Shown here in pieces: positions 1-8,441 of a stretch of 64,000 bases of DNA (its first letter is position 1; the number at the start of each line of letters is the position of its first letter). The notes beneath the pieces were generated by a model. The model saw only the letters and a list, made by a program, of their open reading frames with translations. It was not told the DNA's origin and made no database searches. Both the position numbers and the translations under genes were made by a program. The DNA comes from Rhodococcus wratislaviensis (lineage in GTDB: Bacteria > Actinomycetota > Actinomycetes > Mycobacteriales > Mycobacteriaceae): positions 682,001 to 746,000 of the forward strand of contig NZ_UAUI01000001.1 of NCBI RefSeq assembly GCF_900455735.1. The letters are read 5' to 3'.

Positions 1-2
1 TC

Positions 3-1526
3 GCCGACCTACTCGAGAAGGCGGAGATCGGCTACACCTACTACGCGAGCGTCGGAAACGAAATGTGTTTGACCACAGCCGACCTCGGACAGTATCTCGT
101 AGAACGACCCGAGGTCGAGACGATCGTGCTCTACCTCGAGGGTGTGCGCGACGCAGCCGGACTCCGCGAACTCGGTGAGCGTGCCCGCACGCTGGGCAAG
201 ACCGTGGTGGCGTTGGCCGTGGGTAGCAGCGAGGGCGGTCGGCGGTCCGCACTGTCACACACCGCGGCGGTCGCCGGCGACTACACACTCCTGTCCGCGC
301 TCTGCACGCAGGCAGGGATTCTGCTGGTCCGGACCGACGACGAACTCGTCGACGCCGTGCTGTGCGGCCGGAAGGTCTGCCGACTTCCGGAATCGCCCGC
401 CTTCGCGGTGCTCACCATGTCCGGCGGTGCCGGCGGCGTCCTCGCCGATTCACTCACCACGATGGGCGCCCGCATCCCACCCCTGTCAGAGCCGACGCGG
501 CGGCGAATCGCAGAAATCGGGACAGTCGAGGCGGGCGATCTCAATCCGATCGATATGGGTGGCAATTTCTTCCGCTCCCTCGCCAGCTTCCATGCCCTCA
601 TCGGGGTGCTCGACGAGGCCGACGAAATCGACGCGGTCGTCGTCTATCTGACTTTCGGTGACTACTTCGTCGACAACTTCCGGGACATCGCGGAGACGTG
701 CGCCGCCACGGCGACCCCGACATGGTTCATCTGGGCCGGAGCCCCGGAAGGAGAGATCACGCGTTCTCGACGCCCGGAGACCGTGATTCCGAGCATCGGT
801 GCGTTCGTGCGCCGCACCTCGATGGCAGTTCGTCCCGCGTCGACGAAACCCGTCGAGCAAGACCGGGGCGACCGGCGCTCCCCCGCACTTCGGAGGGTGC
901 TCACCGAACTGCATGCGGCTCCGGTGTTGAGCGAGGCCGGGATCCGCCATGTTCCGATGGTTGCGGCGACCACCCCGGAAGGCGTCGTCGCCGCTGTCGA
1001 GGCCGCCGACTGGGCGGGCACACGCATGGTGGTCAAGGGCGACTCGAGCCAGGCACCTCACCGTGCCCACCTGGGGTTGCTGCGCATCGACATCGCACGA
1101 GCGGATCTGCTGTCGGCGGCGGCCGAGATACACGCCCGCCTGAACAGATCCTGCGACGACGAGGCGCGCCTCGTCGTCCAACCACTCGTCGAGCATCGTG
1201 CCGAGATCGCACTCGGCGCAGTGCGGGACCCGATCTACGGCACCGCCGTCGTCCTGGGCGCAGGGGGCGCCCGGGCCGAGGATCACTCGGCGCCGCGACA
1301 CACCGTCCTGCTACCGGCAACGGCCGAGGACATCGACGGACTCGCCACCTGGGCAAGCGCGGAGTTCGACTGCGACGCAGCGAGTATCGCCGCCGCCATC
1401 CGGTCCCTGATCGCAGTACTGCACGAACACCCCGAATACCAGGAGATCGACATCAACCCACTGTGTGTCGTCGACGGCGGACTCGTCGCGGTCGACGCCC
1501 TGATCACCCTCACCGACACACCGTGA
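3..1526 (+). CDS. Acyl-CoA synthetase (ADP/NDP-forming), 5' truncated by window edge
   Basis: The reading frame is open from base 3, so the gene begins outside the window; an internal ATG at 63 is not its start, because the codons before it already encode family sequence (a YASVGNE motif). Two parts are visible. The first is the end of the CoA-ligase half, with an ALSHTAAVAGD motif like the conserved SHTGALAG loop and a GGAGG nucleotide loop. The second is a C-terminal ATP-grasp_5 domain, with VVKGDSS near the lysine position and ending EIDINPL. The family makes acyl-CoA from acid, CoA and ATP, releasing ADP and phosphate. The substrate cannot be read from sequence. The next gene starts 30 bp downstream, so it is probably the first visible gene of a small operon. 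Confidence 0.85.
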   Translation, partial: ADLLEKAEIGYTYYASVGNEMCLTTADLGQYLVERPEVETIVLYLEGVRDAAGLRELGERARTLGKTVVALAVGSSEGGRRSALSHTAAVAGDYTLLSALCTQAGILLVRTDDELVDAVLCGRKVCRLPESPAFAVLTMSGGAGGVLADSLTTMGARIPPLSEPTRRRIAEIGTVEAGDLNPIDMGGNFFRSLASFHALIGVLDEADEIDAVVVYLTFGDYFVDNFRDIAETCAATATPTWFIWAGAPEGEITRSRRPETVIPSIGAFVRRTSMAVRPASTKPVEQDRGDRRSPALRRVLTELHAAPVLSEAGIRHVPMVAATTPEGVVAAVEAADWAGTRMVVKGDSSQAPHRAHLGLLRIDIARADLLSAAAEIHARLNRSCDDEARLVVQPLVEHRAEIALGAVRDPIYGTAVVLGAGGARAEDHSAPRHTVLLPATAEDIDGLATWASAEFDCDAASIAAAIRSLIAVLHEHPEYQEIDINPLCVVDGGLVAVDALITLTDTP

Positions 1527-1555
1527 ACACACCACACCACCGGAACGGAGCAACA

Positions 1556-2884
1556 ATGACGACATCCCTCACCCGGCCCTCCTCTCCCGGCAGCATCGAG
1601 CGCATCGGACAGAAGGTGGGTACCGCGGCCTCCGTGGCCGTCGAGGCCTACCTGTGGGGTTACCCACTGGTCCTGATGAACCGCACGAAACGACTGCTCA
1701 CCTGCCGCGATCATCGCGGTGCCGCACCGATCAACACACTTCGCCACCGCACCGCGCTCGCCACCGCCCGTGATCGAGAAATCGTCAAACCCAACAACGA
1801 CACGATCTACTCGATCGGCTGGCTCGACCTCGCAGCCGGACCACTCGTCCTCGACGTCCCCGAGGTGCACGGGCGTTACTACAGCTTCCAATTCCTCGAC
1901 GCCTACACGAACACGTGGGAATACGTCGGACGACGCACGACCGGAACACATCCTGGACGATTCGTCCTCGTGGGACCGACCTGGCGCGGCGACCTCCCCG
2001 ACGGCAAGGTCCTGACATCGCCGACGAACACGGTCTGGTTGATCGGCCGAACGATCGTCGACAGCCCGGAAGATCTCGCCGAGGTCGCCCAGCTCGTCGA
2101 GGGGTACCGGCTCTCCCCCGCCGTCGACGGGGACAGGGAACCGCGCTGGACCACCGGACCCATCGAATCGCCACATACGATCGGCGAGGCAGGCATCGAA
2201 TTCTTCGACGAACTCTGTGCCGCCATGGAAACCGATCCGGCTCCGACCGGTGAGGAAGACACCCTCGCGCGGTTCGCGACCCTCGGCATCGCACCCGGAC
2301 GACGCCCGTCGACCGACATCACCGACCCCGTCGCCCGAACCGCCCTCGAGCACGCCGTCACCATCGGGGATCGACTCCTCGCGGCGCGGCGCACGAAGAG
2401 CGAGCGCGCGTGGGACTACAACCTCGAGCTCGGTACGTACGGGACAAACCATCTGCTGCGCGCCGCCGTCGCCCGACACGGACTCGGAGCCCTCACCGCA
2501 TCCGAAGCGATCTACGCCACCACGGAGATCGACGCGACCGGACGACAGCTGACCGGCGCGCACGACTACCGACTGCACTTCGACAGCGCACACCTTCCCC
2601 CGGTCGACGCATTCTGGTCACTGACGATGTACGACGACGAGTCCTTCCTCGTACACAACCCCGCAGATCGCTATGCGATCGGAGATCGGACGACGGGTCT
2701 GACCTACGGCCCGGACGGTTCGCTCGAGATCATCATCCAGCACCGCCAACCAACGGATGCGACGGAGCGGGCGAACTGGCTGCCCGCACCGGAGGGCAAC
2801 TTTCAGCTCACCATGCGCTTCTACGAGCCGCGCGAGGAAATGCTCACGAACCGCTACGTCATCCCCGCGGTCACACGCCGATGA
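1556..2884 (+). CDS. DUF1254/DUF1214 domain protein
   Basis: This is a 442-residue protein. The ATG at 1556 was chosen because a GGAACGGAG ribosome site lies just upstream; the frame stays open far upstream, but that stretch overlaps the preceding gene. The N-terminal DUF1254 half begins with AYLWGYPLVLMNR. The C-terminal DUF1214 half carries DAFWSLTMYDDESFLV and a PADRYAIGDR stretch typical of the family. No signal peptide is evident, although many relatives are exported. The biochemical role of the family is not established. The gene overlaps the following nitronate monooxygenase by ATGA, which suggests translational coupling and a shared pathway with the acyl-CoA ligase before it. Confidence 0.85.
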   Translation: MTTSLTRPSSPGSIERIGQKVGTAASVAVEAYLWGYPLVLMNRTKRLLTCRDHRGAAPINTLRHRTALATARDREIVKPNNDTIYSIGWLDLAAGPLVLDVPEVHGRYYSFQFLDAYTNTWEYVGRRTTGTHPGRFVLVGPTWRGDLPDGKVLTSPTNTVWLIGRTIVDSPEDLAEVAQLVEGYRLSPAVDGDREPRWTTGPIESPHTIGEAGIEFFDELCAAMETDPAPTGEEDTLARFATLGIAPGRRPSTDITDPVARTALEHAVTIGDRLLAARRTKSERAWDYNLELGTYGTNHLLRAAVARHGLGALTASEAIYATTEIDATGRQLTGAHDYRLHFDSAHLPPVDAFWSLTMYDDESFLVHNPADRYAIGDRTTGLTYGPDGSLEIIIQHRQPTDATERANWLPAPEGNFQLTMRFYEPREEMLTNRYVIPAVTRR

Positions 2885-3972
2885 ACCGCCGGCTCGACAC
2901 AGCGGTCTGTCACCAATTCGGCTCGCAGCTACCAATTCTCGCGTTCAGTCACTCTCTTCCGGTAACCGCGGCCGCGACCAACTGCGGGGCCATCGGGATC
3001 TGGGGCGCCACCCGGAACACACCCGAGGAGATCCACGAAGGACTCGCCTGGCTCGCCGCACGCTGCGGCGAACGCCCGTACGGCGTCGACCTCGTACTGC
3101 CGGCGAACATGCCCGAACGCGACAATCGGGAATTGCTGGAAACTCGTTTACCGCAACGTCATCGGGATTTCGTTGCGGCCCTTCGCACCAAGTACGCGGT
3201 GCCGGACGACGGGCTACCCGGTACCCGATCCCGGTTCGTGCGCTCACAGGAAATGGCGCACGCACAACTGGGCGTCGTGCTCGCATCGGAAGCGCCGATC
3301 ACCGCGATGGGCGTCGGCAGCCCACCCGAGGCCGTCTCGTCACTGCATGACGCAGGCAAGTCGGTGATCTCCCTCGTCGGCACCACCGAGCACGCCCGCC
3401 GCGCGCTCGACGCCGGCACCGACATGCTGGTCGCTCAGGGCTACGACGCCGGCGCGCACACCGGGGACATCGGGACCTTCTCACTGGTCCCGCAGATCGT
3501 GGACCTCGCCGGTGACATCCCCGTGGTAGCGGCCGGCGGAGTCGCCACCGGCCGACATCTCGCCGCGGCACTCGCGATGGGTGCATGTGGGGTGTGGATG
3601 GGAACCGCCTGGCTGTTCGCGAAGGAGCACGACCTCGATCCCCTCGTGCTCGCGAAGCTGGCCGCGGCGGACTCCGGCGACACGATCCGGTCCCGGGCCG
3701 ACAGCGGCAAGACCCTGCGTCAGATCACAACGGCGTGGACCGACGAATGGTCCGAGCCGGGCGCACCCGAACCTTTGGCGATGCCGCTGCAGGACATCCT
3801 CGTCGGTGACCTGCTGGGCGCGGTGTCCCGGCACCGCATCGAGCCGTTGATGAAATCGGAAGCGGGACAGTCGGTCGGCTACTTTCGCGAGCGCACGGAC
3901 GTGGCGAGCATTCTCGACGGCCTGATCACCGAAGCGGTGCACGTGCTCGATCGGCTCGGTTCCGATATCTGA
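2881..3972 (+). CDS. Nitronate monooxygenase / 2-nitropropane dioxygenase family flavoprotein
   Basis: This is a 363-residue TIM-barrel FMN protein. The start ATG overlaps the stop of the previous gene (ATGA). Visible family marks are the N-terminal GAIGIWGAT loop, an AQGYDAGAHTG motif (the AQG.EAGGH signature of 2-nitropropane dioxygenases, here with AGAHTG), VAAGGVATGRHLAAALAMGACGVWMGT for phosphate binding, and a C-terminal dimerisation tail. The family oxidises alkyl nitronates with FMN and O2. Several actinobacterial members may instead act on other enolisable substrates, so the true substrate is open. It closes the first operon. Confidence 0.85.
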   Translation: MNRRLDTAVCHQFGSQLPILAFSHSLPVTAAATNCGAIGIWGATRNTPEEIHEGLAWLAARCGERPYGVDLVLPANMPERDNRELLETRLPQRHRDFVAALRTKYAVPDDGLPGTRSRFVRSQEMAHAQLGVVLASEAPITAMGVGSPPEAVSSLHDAGKSVISLVGTTEHARRALDAGTDMLVAQGYDAGAHTGDIGTFSLVPQIVDLAGDIPVVAAGGVATGRHLAAALAMGACGVWMGTAWLFAKEHDLDPLVLAKLAAADSGDTIRSRADSGKTLRQITTAWTDEWSEPGAPEPLAMPLQDILVGDLLGAVSRHRIEPLMKSEAGQSVGYFRERTDVASILDGLITEAVHVLDRLGSDI

Positions 3973-3984
3973 TCCGGACGTGCG

Positions 3985-4070
3985 GTGGCGGCGCAGGTGG
4001 GCGCGGACCCGGATCCGGGATTCCCCCTCTCCAACGAGCGCACCTTCCTGGCGTGGGTCCGGACAGCGGT
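3985..4070 (+). pseudogene. DUF202 membrane protein, N-terminal relic
   Basis: From a GTG at 3985 the frame reads a short piece ending in PLSNERTFLAWVRTAVV. This is the hallmark N-terminus of DUF202 proteins (a DPRF..ANERTFLAW(I/V)RT pattern just before the first membrane helix). The match stops abruptly near 4070, before any membrane segment. Beyond it the DNA belongs to an HtrA relic on the other strand. The remnant is about 28 codons and cannot be functional. Confidence 0.65.
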
Positions 4071-4072
4071 CG

Positions 4073-4441
4073 TCAGGCGGCGAGCTCACGGGGACGAGCG
4101 AAGACATCCACCAGCGCACCGTTGCGCCACACCGTGATCTCGATCTGCCGGTCGATCGCATCCTCGACCATCAACCGCTGAACGGCAGTCGTCGTCACGA
4201 TCGGCTTGCCGTCGAGTTCGACCATGATGTCTCCCCGCGCAGCCCCGCCTCGGCGGCCGGGCTGCGCGGGGAGACACCGGCCACCTGTAACCCCGTCTTG
4301 GACCTGATCCGCCCCTGCAGCTTCGGAGGGAGCGGAACCTGCATGCCTGCGATCCCCAACCAGGCCCGACGGACCCGCCCGGCCGATACCGACGCGGCGA
4401 TGATCTGCCTCGTCGTCGACCGACTCCACCAGACCCGAGTC
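4073..4441 (-). pseudogene. HtrA-like serine protease, C-terminal PDZ relic with frameshift
   Basis: On the minus strand, one frame from about 4441 to 4250 reads STTRQIIAASVSAGRVRRAWLGI followed by VAGVSPRSPAAEAGLRGE, the linker and start of a PDZ domain in HtrA/DegP-type proteases. The match then jumps frame and continues as DIMVELDGKPIVTTTAVQ, with RQIEITVWRNG, down to a stop at 4073. The protease domain and catalytic triad are absent, and the frame is closed by TAG just upstream. This is therefore a 5'-deleted and frameshifted fragment. It differs in sequence from the intact HtrA lipoprotein 2 kb to the right. Confidence 0.7.
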
Positions 4442-4817
4442 TAAACAAGACCAACTTCGCGATCACCGGCTGTGCTGTTACCGCTGCCCGTCCGTTCGAA
4501 CGCCACCCGGGCGCCGTCACAGCGTCCCCATCGGCACACAACCGGCAACCGTGGACCAGTCACCCAGCAACCGCCCGGGGTCTCCGGCGAGTCAATCCTC
4601 GCCGAGGAGGTCGTGGCCATGCCATTCTCGGACCACGCCACGAGTACTCATGGTTCCCAATGGTCACACACATCGCCACCGAAAAGGAGCCTTCGACCGT
4701 CGCGCGAAAGCAGGGTGAGCGCGCCCGGTCGCTCGTATCTCGATGGACGCTCGGCCGACCGACATTGCACACCTCGTCAGGGCCCCCGAGTTGGGTCGCA
4801 CGCTTCGCGGGCCGCGA
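4442..4817. other. Intergenic, no gene recognised
   Basis: About 375 bp lie between the HtrA relic and the convergent end of the membrane protein gene. Short open frames exist on both strands, but none shows a domain motif, a ribosome site or actinobacterial codon bias. It probably belongs to the deletion scar. The possible terminator of the membrane protein gene was not resolved. Confidence 0.4.
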
Positions 4818-5915
4818 TCATCCCGCCTCGTTCGACCGCCTCCGCGTCTCCTCGATGCGCTGCCGCTGCCGGACCCCGTACGCCGCCTCCTTGACGGCGG
4901 CGTCGTCCTCGAGACCCGACCCGAGCGCCCCACCTATGGTGGCGATGGACGCCAGCAGCCAGGTGAGCGTGAGGTAGTCGGAGAAGTTCACCCCGTGCCC
5001 GAGAATGGGGGACAGCAGTTCCGGGGGAAGAGCGAGGCACGTGGTGAACAGGAGCAGGCAGAACAGGGCCACGTGGAGGATGGCGACGCCGATGACCAGG
5101 GTGGCCACGGTCGCGGTGTTGTACAGCACCGATCGATCGCGCTCCTCCGGCGACTTCGGCCGCTCCCAGAGTTCGTGATCGAGGATCAGCCAGAGAATCA
5201 TCGCCACGATCGACAGGACCGTCGCCGCACCCATACGCCATGGACCCATCGTGTCGGCGAACAACCAGATCGTGTCGGTGGCCAGCGCGATCGCACCCGT
5301 GGCGAAGGCGCCGACGAGTACCTTCGACAATCCGGTGACCAGTCTCCACGGCCGGTTGGCCCGCACCATCCCCGACAGCAGTCGCAGCCGCCGCAGCCCC
5401 GAGGGCGCGAAGTACCGGATACCGTCCTCAATCTGCACACACGGGAACCGTCGCGCCGCGCCGGGGGGCATGAGTTCCGGTTCCCCGAGGACGCGGGCGA
5501 TCGCGAGTTCGGTGACAGTGCGGACGCGGTGCCCGATGTGGACGCCGCCCACCCCGGCGACGGAGATGAGCGCGAAGAGGTGGTCGGCGCTGACGTCGGC
5601 CACCACTGGCAGGGTGTCCTCGCGACGCGGTAGATCGGTGAGGTACACGACGATGTCCTCCCCTTCGGAGGACGGATCAACCGCGTGGATCACATCTGCG
5701 AAATCCGCTTGCTCGTCTGAGAGGTACGGCTTGCCGCGTACGCACGTCGTCCACCGACGCTCGAGGCGATCACGGCTTCGCAGGCGTTGCGGCAGGTACT
5801 CCGCGATGCGTTCCGCGAGAGCCGCAGGCGTGCCCGGATCCGCGATCAACAGCACCGAGACCTGCTCGCCCTCCGCACCGGATTGCCCTCCCCCCGGGTG
5901 CTCATTCGCATCCAC
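4818..5915 (-). CDS. Conserved hypothetical membrane protein
   Basis: This is a 365-residue protein of unknown function. The N-terminal half (about 1-185) is soluble and alpha/beta-like. The C-terminal half carries four hydrophobic segments at roughly 192-220, 227-246, 265-293 and 315-333. A charged PKSPEERDR loop lies between segments two and three, and a basic tail ends the protein. The soluble part contains VVYLTDLPRR and VGGVHIGHRVRT, which match no motif known to me. The gene follows the HtrA lipoprotein on the same strand with a gap of about 220 bp, so they may form one envelope-stress unit. That link is inference. Confidence 0.75.
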   Translation of the reverse strand: MDANEHPGGGQSGAEGEQVSVLLIADPGTPAALAERIAEYLPQRLRSRDRLERRWTTCVRGKPYLSDEQADFADVIHAVDPSSEGEDIVVYLTDLPRREDTLPVVADVSADHLFALISVAGVGGVHIGHRVRTVTELAIARVLGEPELMPPGAARRFPCVQIEDGIRYFAPSGLRRLRLLSGMVRANRPWRLVTGLSKVLVGAFATGAIALATDTIWLFADTMGPWRMGAATVLSIVAMILWLILDHELWERPKSPEERDRSVLYNTATVATLVIGVAILHVALFCLLLFTTCLALPPELLSPILGHGVNFSDYLTLTWLLASIATIGGALGSGLEDDAAVKEAAYGVRQRQRIEETRRRSNEAG

Positions 5916-6133
5916 CGCCTCCGCGTACCCGCCGGGCCTGCCCCCAAACTCCAGGCAGTGGGTGCGCGTGCATCACAGCGCCGCCGCGGATCGCCGCTGC
6001 CTCTGTCCGGTAGACACCACGAGCGTCCGAGGGTGCACCGTCGACACGACTACGATCGGCTAGCCAACGCAACGTGCCGGGCCGCGACACAAATCCCGTC
6101 CACGCCCGTATTGGTCGTTCTTGGAATCGTCGT

Positions 6134-7150
6134 TCAGCTGGCGGGGCGGTCTGTCACGGTAACCGAAATCTGCTGGGTCTCGCCGCCGCGGAGCACGGTC
6201 AGTTCGACTCGATCGCCGGGGTCGACGGCACGGATCGCCGCGATGAAGTCCTCCGCCGACTCGGTGTCGTGACCGTTGACCGCGGTGATGACATCGCCCG
6301 GCCGGATACCCGCGGTCGCAGCCGGACCGAGCGGGACGACCTCGAGGACGACGACACCGCTGGTGCGGTCTATTGCCAGTTGTTCGGCGATCTGCGGGGT
6401 CAGCGTGCCGGGCTGAATGCCGACGTACGCATGCTGGGCGGTTCCCGAGGCCAGCAGCTGGTCCGCGACATCGACGACATTCGCCGCGGGGATGGCGAAG
6501 CCCAGAGCCACCGCACCCGCCGACGGGGGAATGTAGGCCTGGCTCATCCCCACGACCCGCCCTTGTCCGTCGATCAGCGCACCCCCGGAGTTACCCGGCG
6601 AGATCGCGGCGTCGGTCTGAATCAGGTCGACCAGCGGCGCCCCGGTGGAGGCCGACCCGGGGATCTGACGGTGCAATCCTGAGATGATGCCCGAGGTGAC
6701 CGTGGCCTCGAACCCCAGCGGACTGCCCACGACTACGGCGAGCGCGCCGACCTCTGGCAGCGCTGTCTCGAACGTCGCCGCAGTCAGATCCGTGCGGTCC
6801 GCTTGAAGGACCGCGACGTCGGTCACGCGATCGACGGCCCGCACGTTCGCGGACACCTGTTGCCCGTCCGCGAACGCCACACTCACCTGCCGGGCACCTT
6901 CGACCACGTGGGCGTTGGTGACGATGGTGCCGTCAGTCTTGTAGACGATGCCGCTGCCCACGCCGGACCCGGTGAGCACGGTGACGACCGAGGCCTCCAC
7001 CTGCCGGACCAGTGCCGGCAGGTCTACGGCAGGCCCCGCTGAGGGCGTCGAGGTGGTGGGAGCCGAGGCGCCGCATCCCGCGAGGAGGAGGACCACGATC
7101 GCGACCAGCGGAGCCCAGATCGAGGAACGTACGGTCGACGGCACGCGCAT
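6134..7150 (-). CDS. HtrA/DegP-like serine protease, lipoprotein
   Basis: This 338-residue protein is a trypsin-like S1C protease with a PDZ domain. A signal sequence ends in the lipobox LLAGC, with lipidation expected at Cys26, which anchors it outside the cytoplasmic membrane. The catalytic triad is complete: His81 in TNAHVV, Asp111 in TDVAVL and Ser188 in GNSGGAL. A PDZ domain spans about 245-335 (GIRPGDVITAVNG). The role is degradation or refolding control of damaged exported proteins. It stands divergently from the large chaperone operon, with about 780 bp between them, and the association suggests shared stress control. It is intact, unlike the relic at 4.1-4.4 kb. Confidence 0.9.
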   Translation of the reverse strand: MRVPSTVRSSIWAPLVAIVVLLLAGCGASAPTTSTPSAGPAVDLPALVRQVEASVVTVLTGSGVGSGIVYKTDGTIVTNAHVVEGARQVSVAFADGQQVSANVRAVDRVTDVAVLQADRTDLTAATFETALPEVGALAVVVGSPLGFEATVTSGIISGLHRQIPGSASTGAPLVDLIQTDAAISPGNSGGALIDGQGRVVGMSQAYIPPSAGAVALGFAIPAANVVDVADQLLASGTAQHAYVGIQPGTLTPQIAEQLAIDRTSGVVVLEVVPLGPAATAGIRPGDVITAVNGHDTESAEDFIAAIRAVDPGDRVELTVLRGGETQQISVTVTDRPAS

Positions 7151-7934
7151 CAGCGACCGCCTCCGTGAGGAATCGGTCTCCTACATGCACCTGCCGCGAG
7201 CGGGCCCACCCGATCAACATACCCCTGCTGCTCCCGTGGTCGGCGACTCCCGACCCGCGTCACATACCGATGGAAAATCTGCATCGACGATTACGGTGCG
7301 AGTGTCTCACTGCTACAGCTTCGAGTCGTATACCGTTGCACTACTTTCACTTTCAGACCAGATCCCCGGTTTGCACCCGATTCGGTTGCGGTACAACGAA
7401 ATTAGAGTCTCGCCGACTCCACCCGATGGGCTAATCCAACACCTGAAAAGTGGATTCCGTCACTGGTTCGATTCTGCGCCAGAGAATTAGGGCCCACCGC
7501 CGAGAGCCTGATCCTCTACGTGAGGATGAAGAAGCTGTTATTTCGAGTGCTCCCGCGACTGTACTGTCGGGGTGGAATCGGCTTCCTGCTTTCGACTTGC
7601 TGGGCCCTAGTCATCCACCTCCTTCGGCTGCGAAAATTTGCTATCGGGAGATCTACTCATGGGATTCCCGGAGTAGTGGCTGATGCCCGGAGTGCGCGTA
7701 GCGGCCGCCTCGAGCGGGTTCCGGCGGACATCTATGCCCTGGGTGGGGTGTGGACGCCACTGTCCCCCGTGGTGTGGACGCCCCTTAGGCGAATCTTGAT
7801 GACGCCCAGAGGCAGATGAGGAACTCTCAGGCGGTTGAGCCTCCGTGAGCTCAAACGGTTGACTGACCGACCGAACGCCGAACTGGTACGCGCGGGCTCG
7901 GCGGATCCCAAGTTATTGACGCCTAGGGGGCGTG
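7151..7934. promoter_or_regulatory. Divergent regulatory region between htrA and the chaperone operon
   Basis: This 780-bp region has no convincing gene. An open frame at 7520-7819 lacks recognisable motifs. The first half is noticeably AT-richer than its surroundings. Visible structure includes two 12-bp direct repeats (GGTGTGGACGCC) at 7747-7758 and 7771-7782, exactly 24 bp apart. A HAIR-like inverted repeat lies at 7835-7854, with a TTGACT hexamer right after it at 7858-7863. These sit where promoters for the stress operon are expected. Exact -10 elements could not be fixed. Confidence 0.5.
7835..7854. promoter_or_regulatory. HAIR-like inverted repeat upstream of stress operon
   Basis: The sequence TTGAGC, 8 bases, GCTCAA is a perfect 6-bp inverted repeat about 80 bp before the first gene. 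It resembles the HspR-associated inverted repeat (CTTGAGT-N7-ACTCAAG) but has an 8-base spacer. The next bases hold a TTGACT hexamer. A role as operator for heat-shock control is an inference. Confidence 0.5.
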
Positions 7935-8438
7935 ATGTCAGAGTCCAGTGGCGGGACCTCCGCGGTACGTCCGAGCCGACCTGCCCGCCAGGTGGTAGCA
8001 ACGTTCGACAACTACGCCGACGCTGAAAGCGCCGTCGACTATCTCTCCGACCAGCATTTCACGGTAGACAAACTGGCCATCGTCGGTCGCGATATCGAGC
8101 TGGTCGAGCAGATCGTCGGCCGCTTGAACTACGGCTGGGCCGCTCTGCGCGGCGCCGCCGCGGGCGCGCTGACGGGTGCGCTGTTCGGCTGGATCTTCGG
8201 GTTACTCGATTGGGTCCAGCCGCTGCTCACGGGCCTCGCGCTCGCCTTCTACGGGTTGGTGTTCGGTGCCGTTGTCGGTGCCCTGCTCGGCCTGCTCATG
8301 TATGCGCTGCAGGGCGGCCGGCGCGACTTCACCTCGATCCAGTCATTACAACCACGTCACTACGAAGTCCTCGCCGATGTCGAGGTTGCGGACGAAGCCG
8401 TCCGCCTGCTCACCGGCCGGACCGATCGAAAGGAATGA
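7935..8438 (+). CDS. General stress protein, YflT/GSP17M-like domain with membrane hairpin
   Basis: This is a 167-residue protein. An AGGGGG site precedes adjacent GTG (7932) and ATG (7935) codons; ATG gives the better spacing. The N-terminal part (FDNYADAESAVDYLSDQHF..DKLAIVGRD) matches the general stress protein 17M/YflT fold. Two hydrophobic glycine-rich stretches (about 70-95 and 98-120) could form a membrane hairpin. A C-terminal VLADVEVADEAVRLL strand returns to the same fold. It is the first gene of the stress operon, 3 bp before dnaK. Its role is stress-linked but biochemically unknown. Confidence 0.8.
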   Translation: MSESSGGTSAVRPSRPARQVVATFDNYADAESAVDYLSDQHFTVDKLAIVGRDIELVEQIVGRLNYGWAALRGAAAGALTGALFGWIFGLLDWVQPLLTGLALAFYGLVFGAVVGALLGLLMYALQGGRRDFTSIQSLQPRHYEVLADVEVADEAVRLLTGRTDRKE

Positions 8439-8441
8439 GTC

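Noticed and set aside
1283..2593. A 436-codon minus-strand frame
   Set aside because: It is antisense to the DUF1254 gene, whose family motifs are clear on the plus strand.
7747..7782. Two 12-bp direct repeats GGTGTGGACGCC, tested as a CRISPR-like or iteron-like start
   Set aside because: There are only two copies, with no spacer series and no cas genes. They are kept only as a note in the regulatory region.
7520..7819. A 99-codon plus-strand frame in the htrA-dnaK gap
   Set aside because: It has no recognisable domain, and its codon use is poor. It overlaps the 12-bp direct repeats, so a regulatory role fits better.
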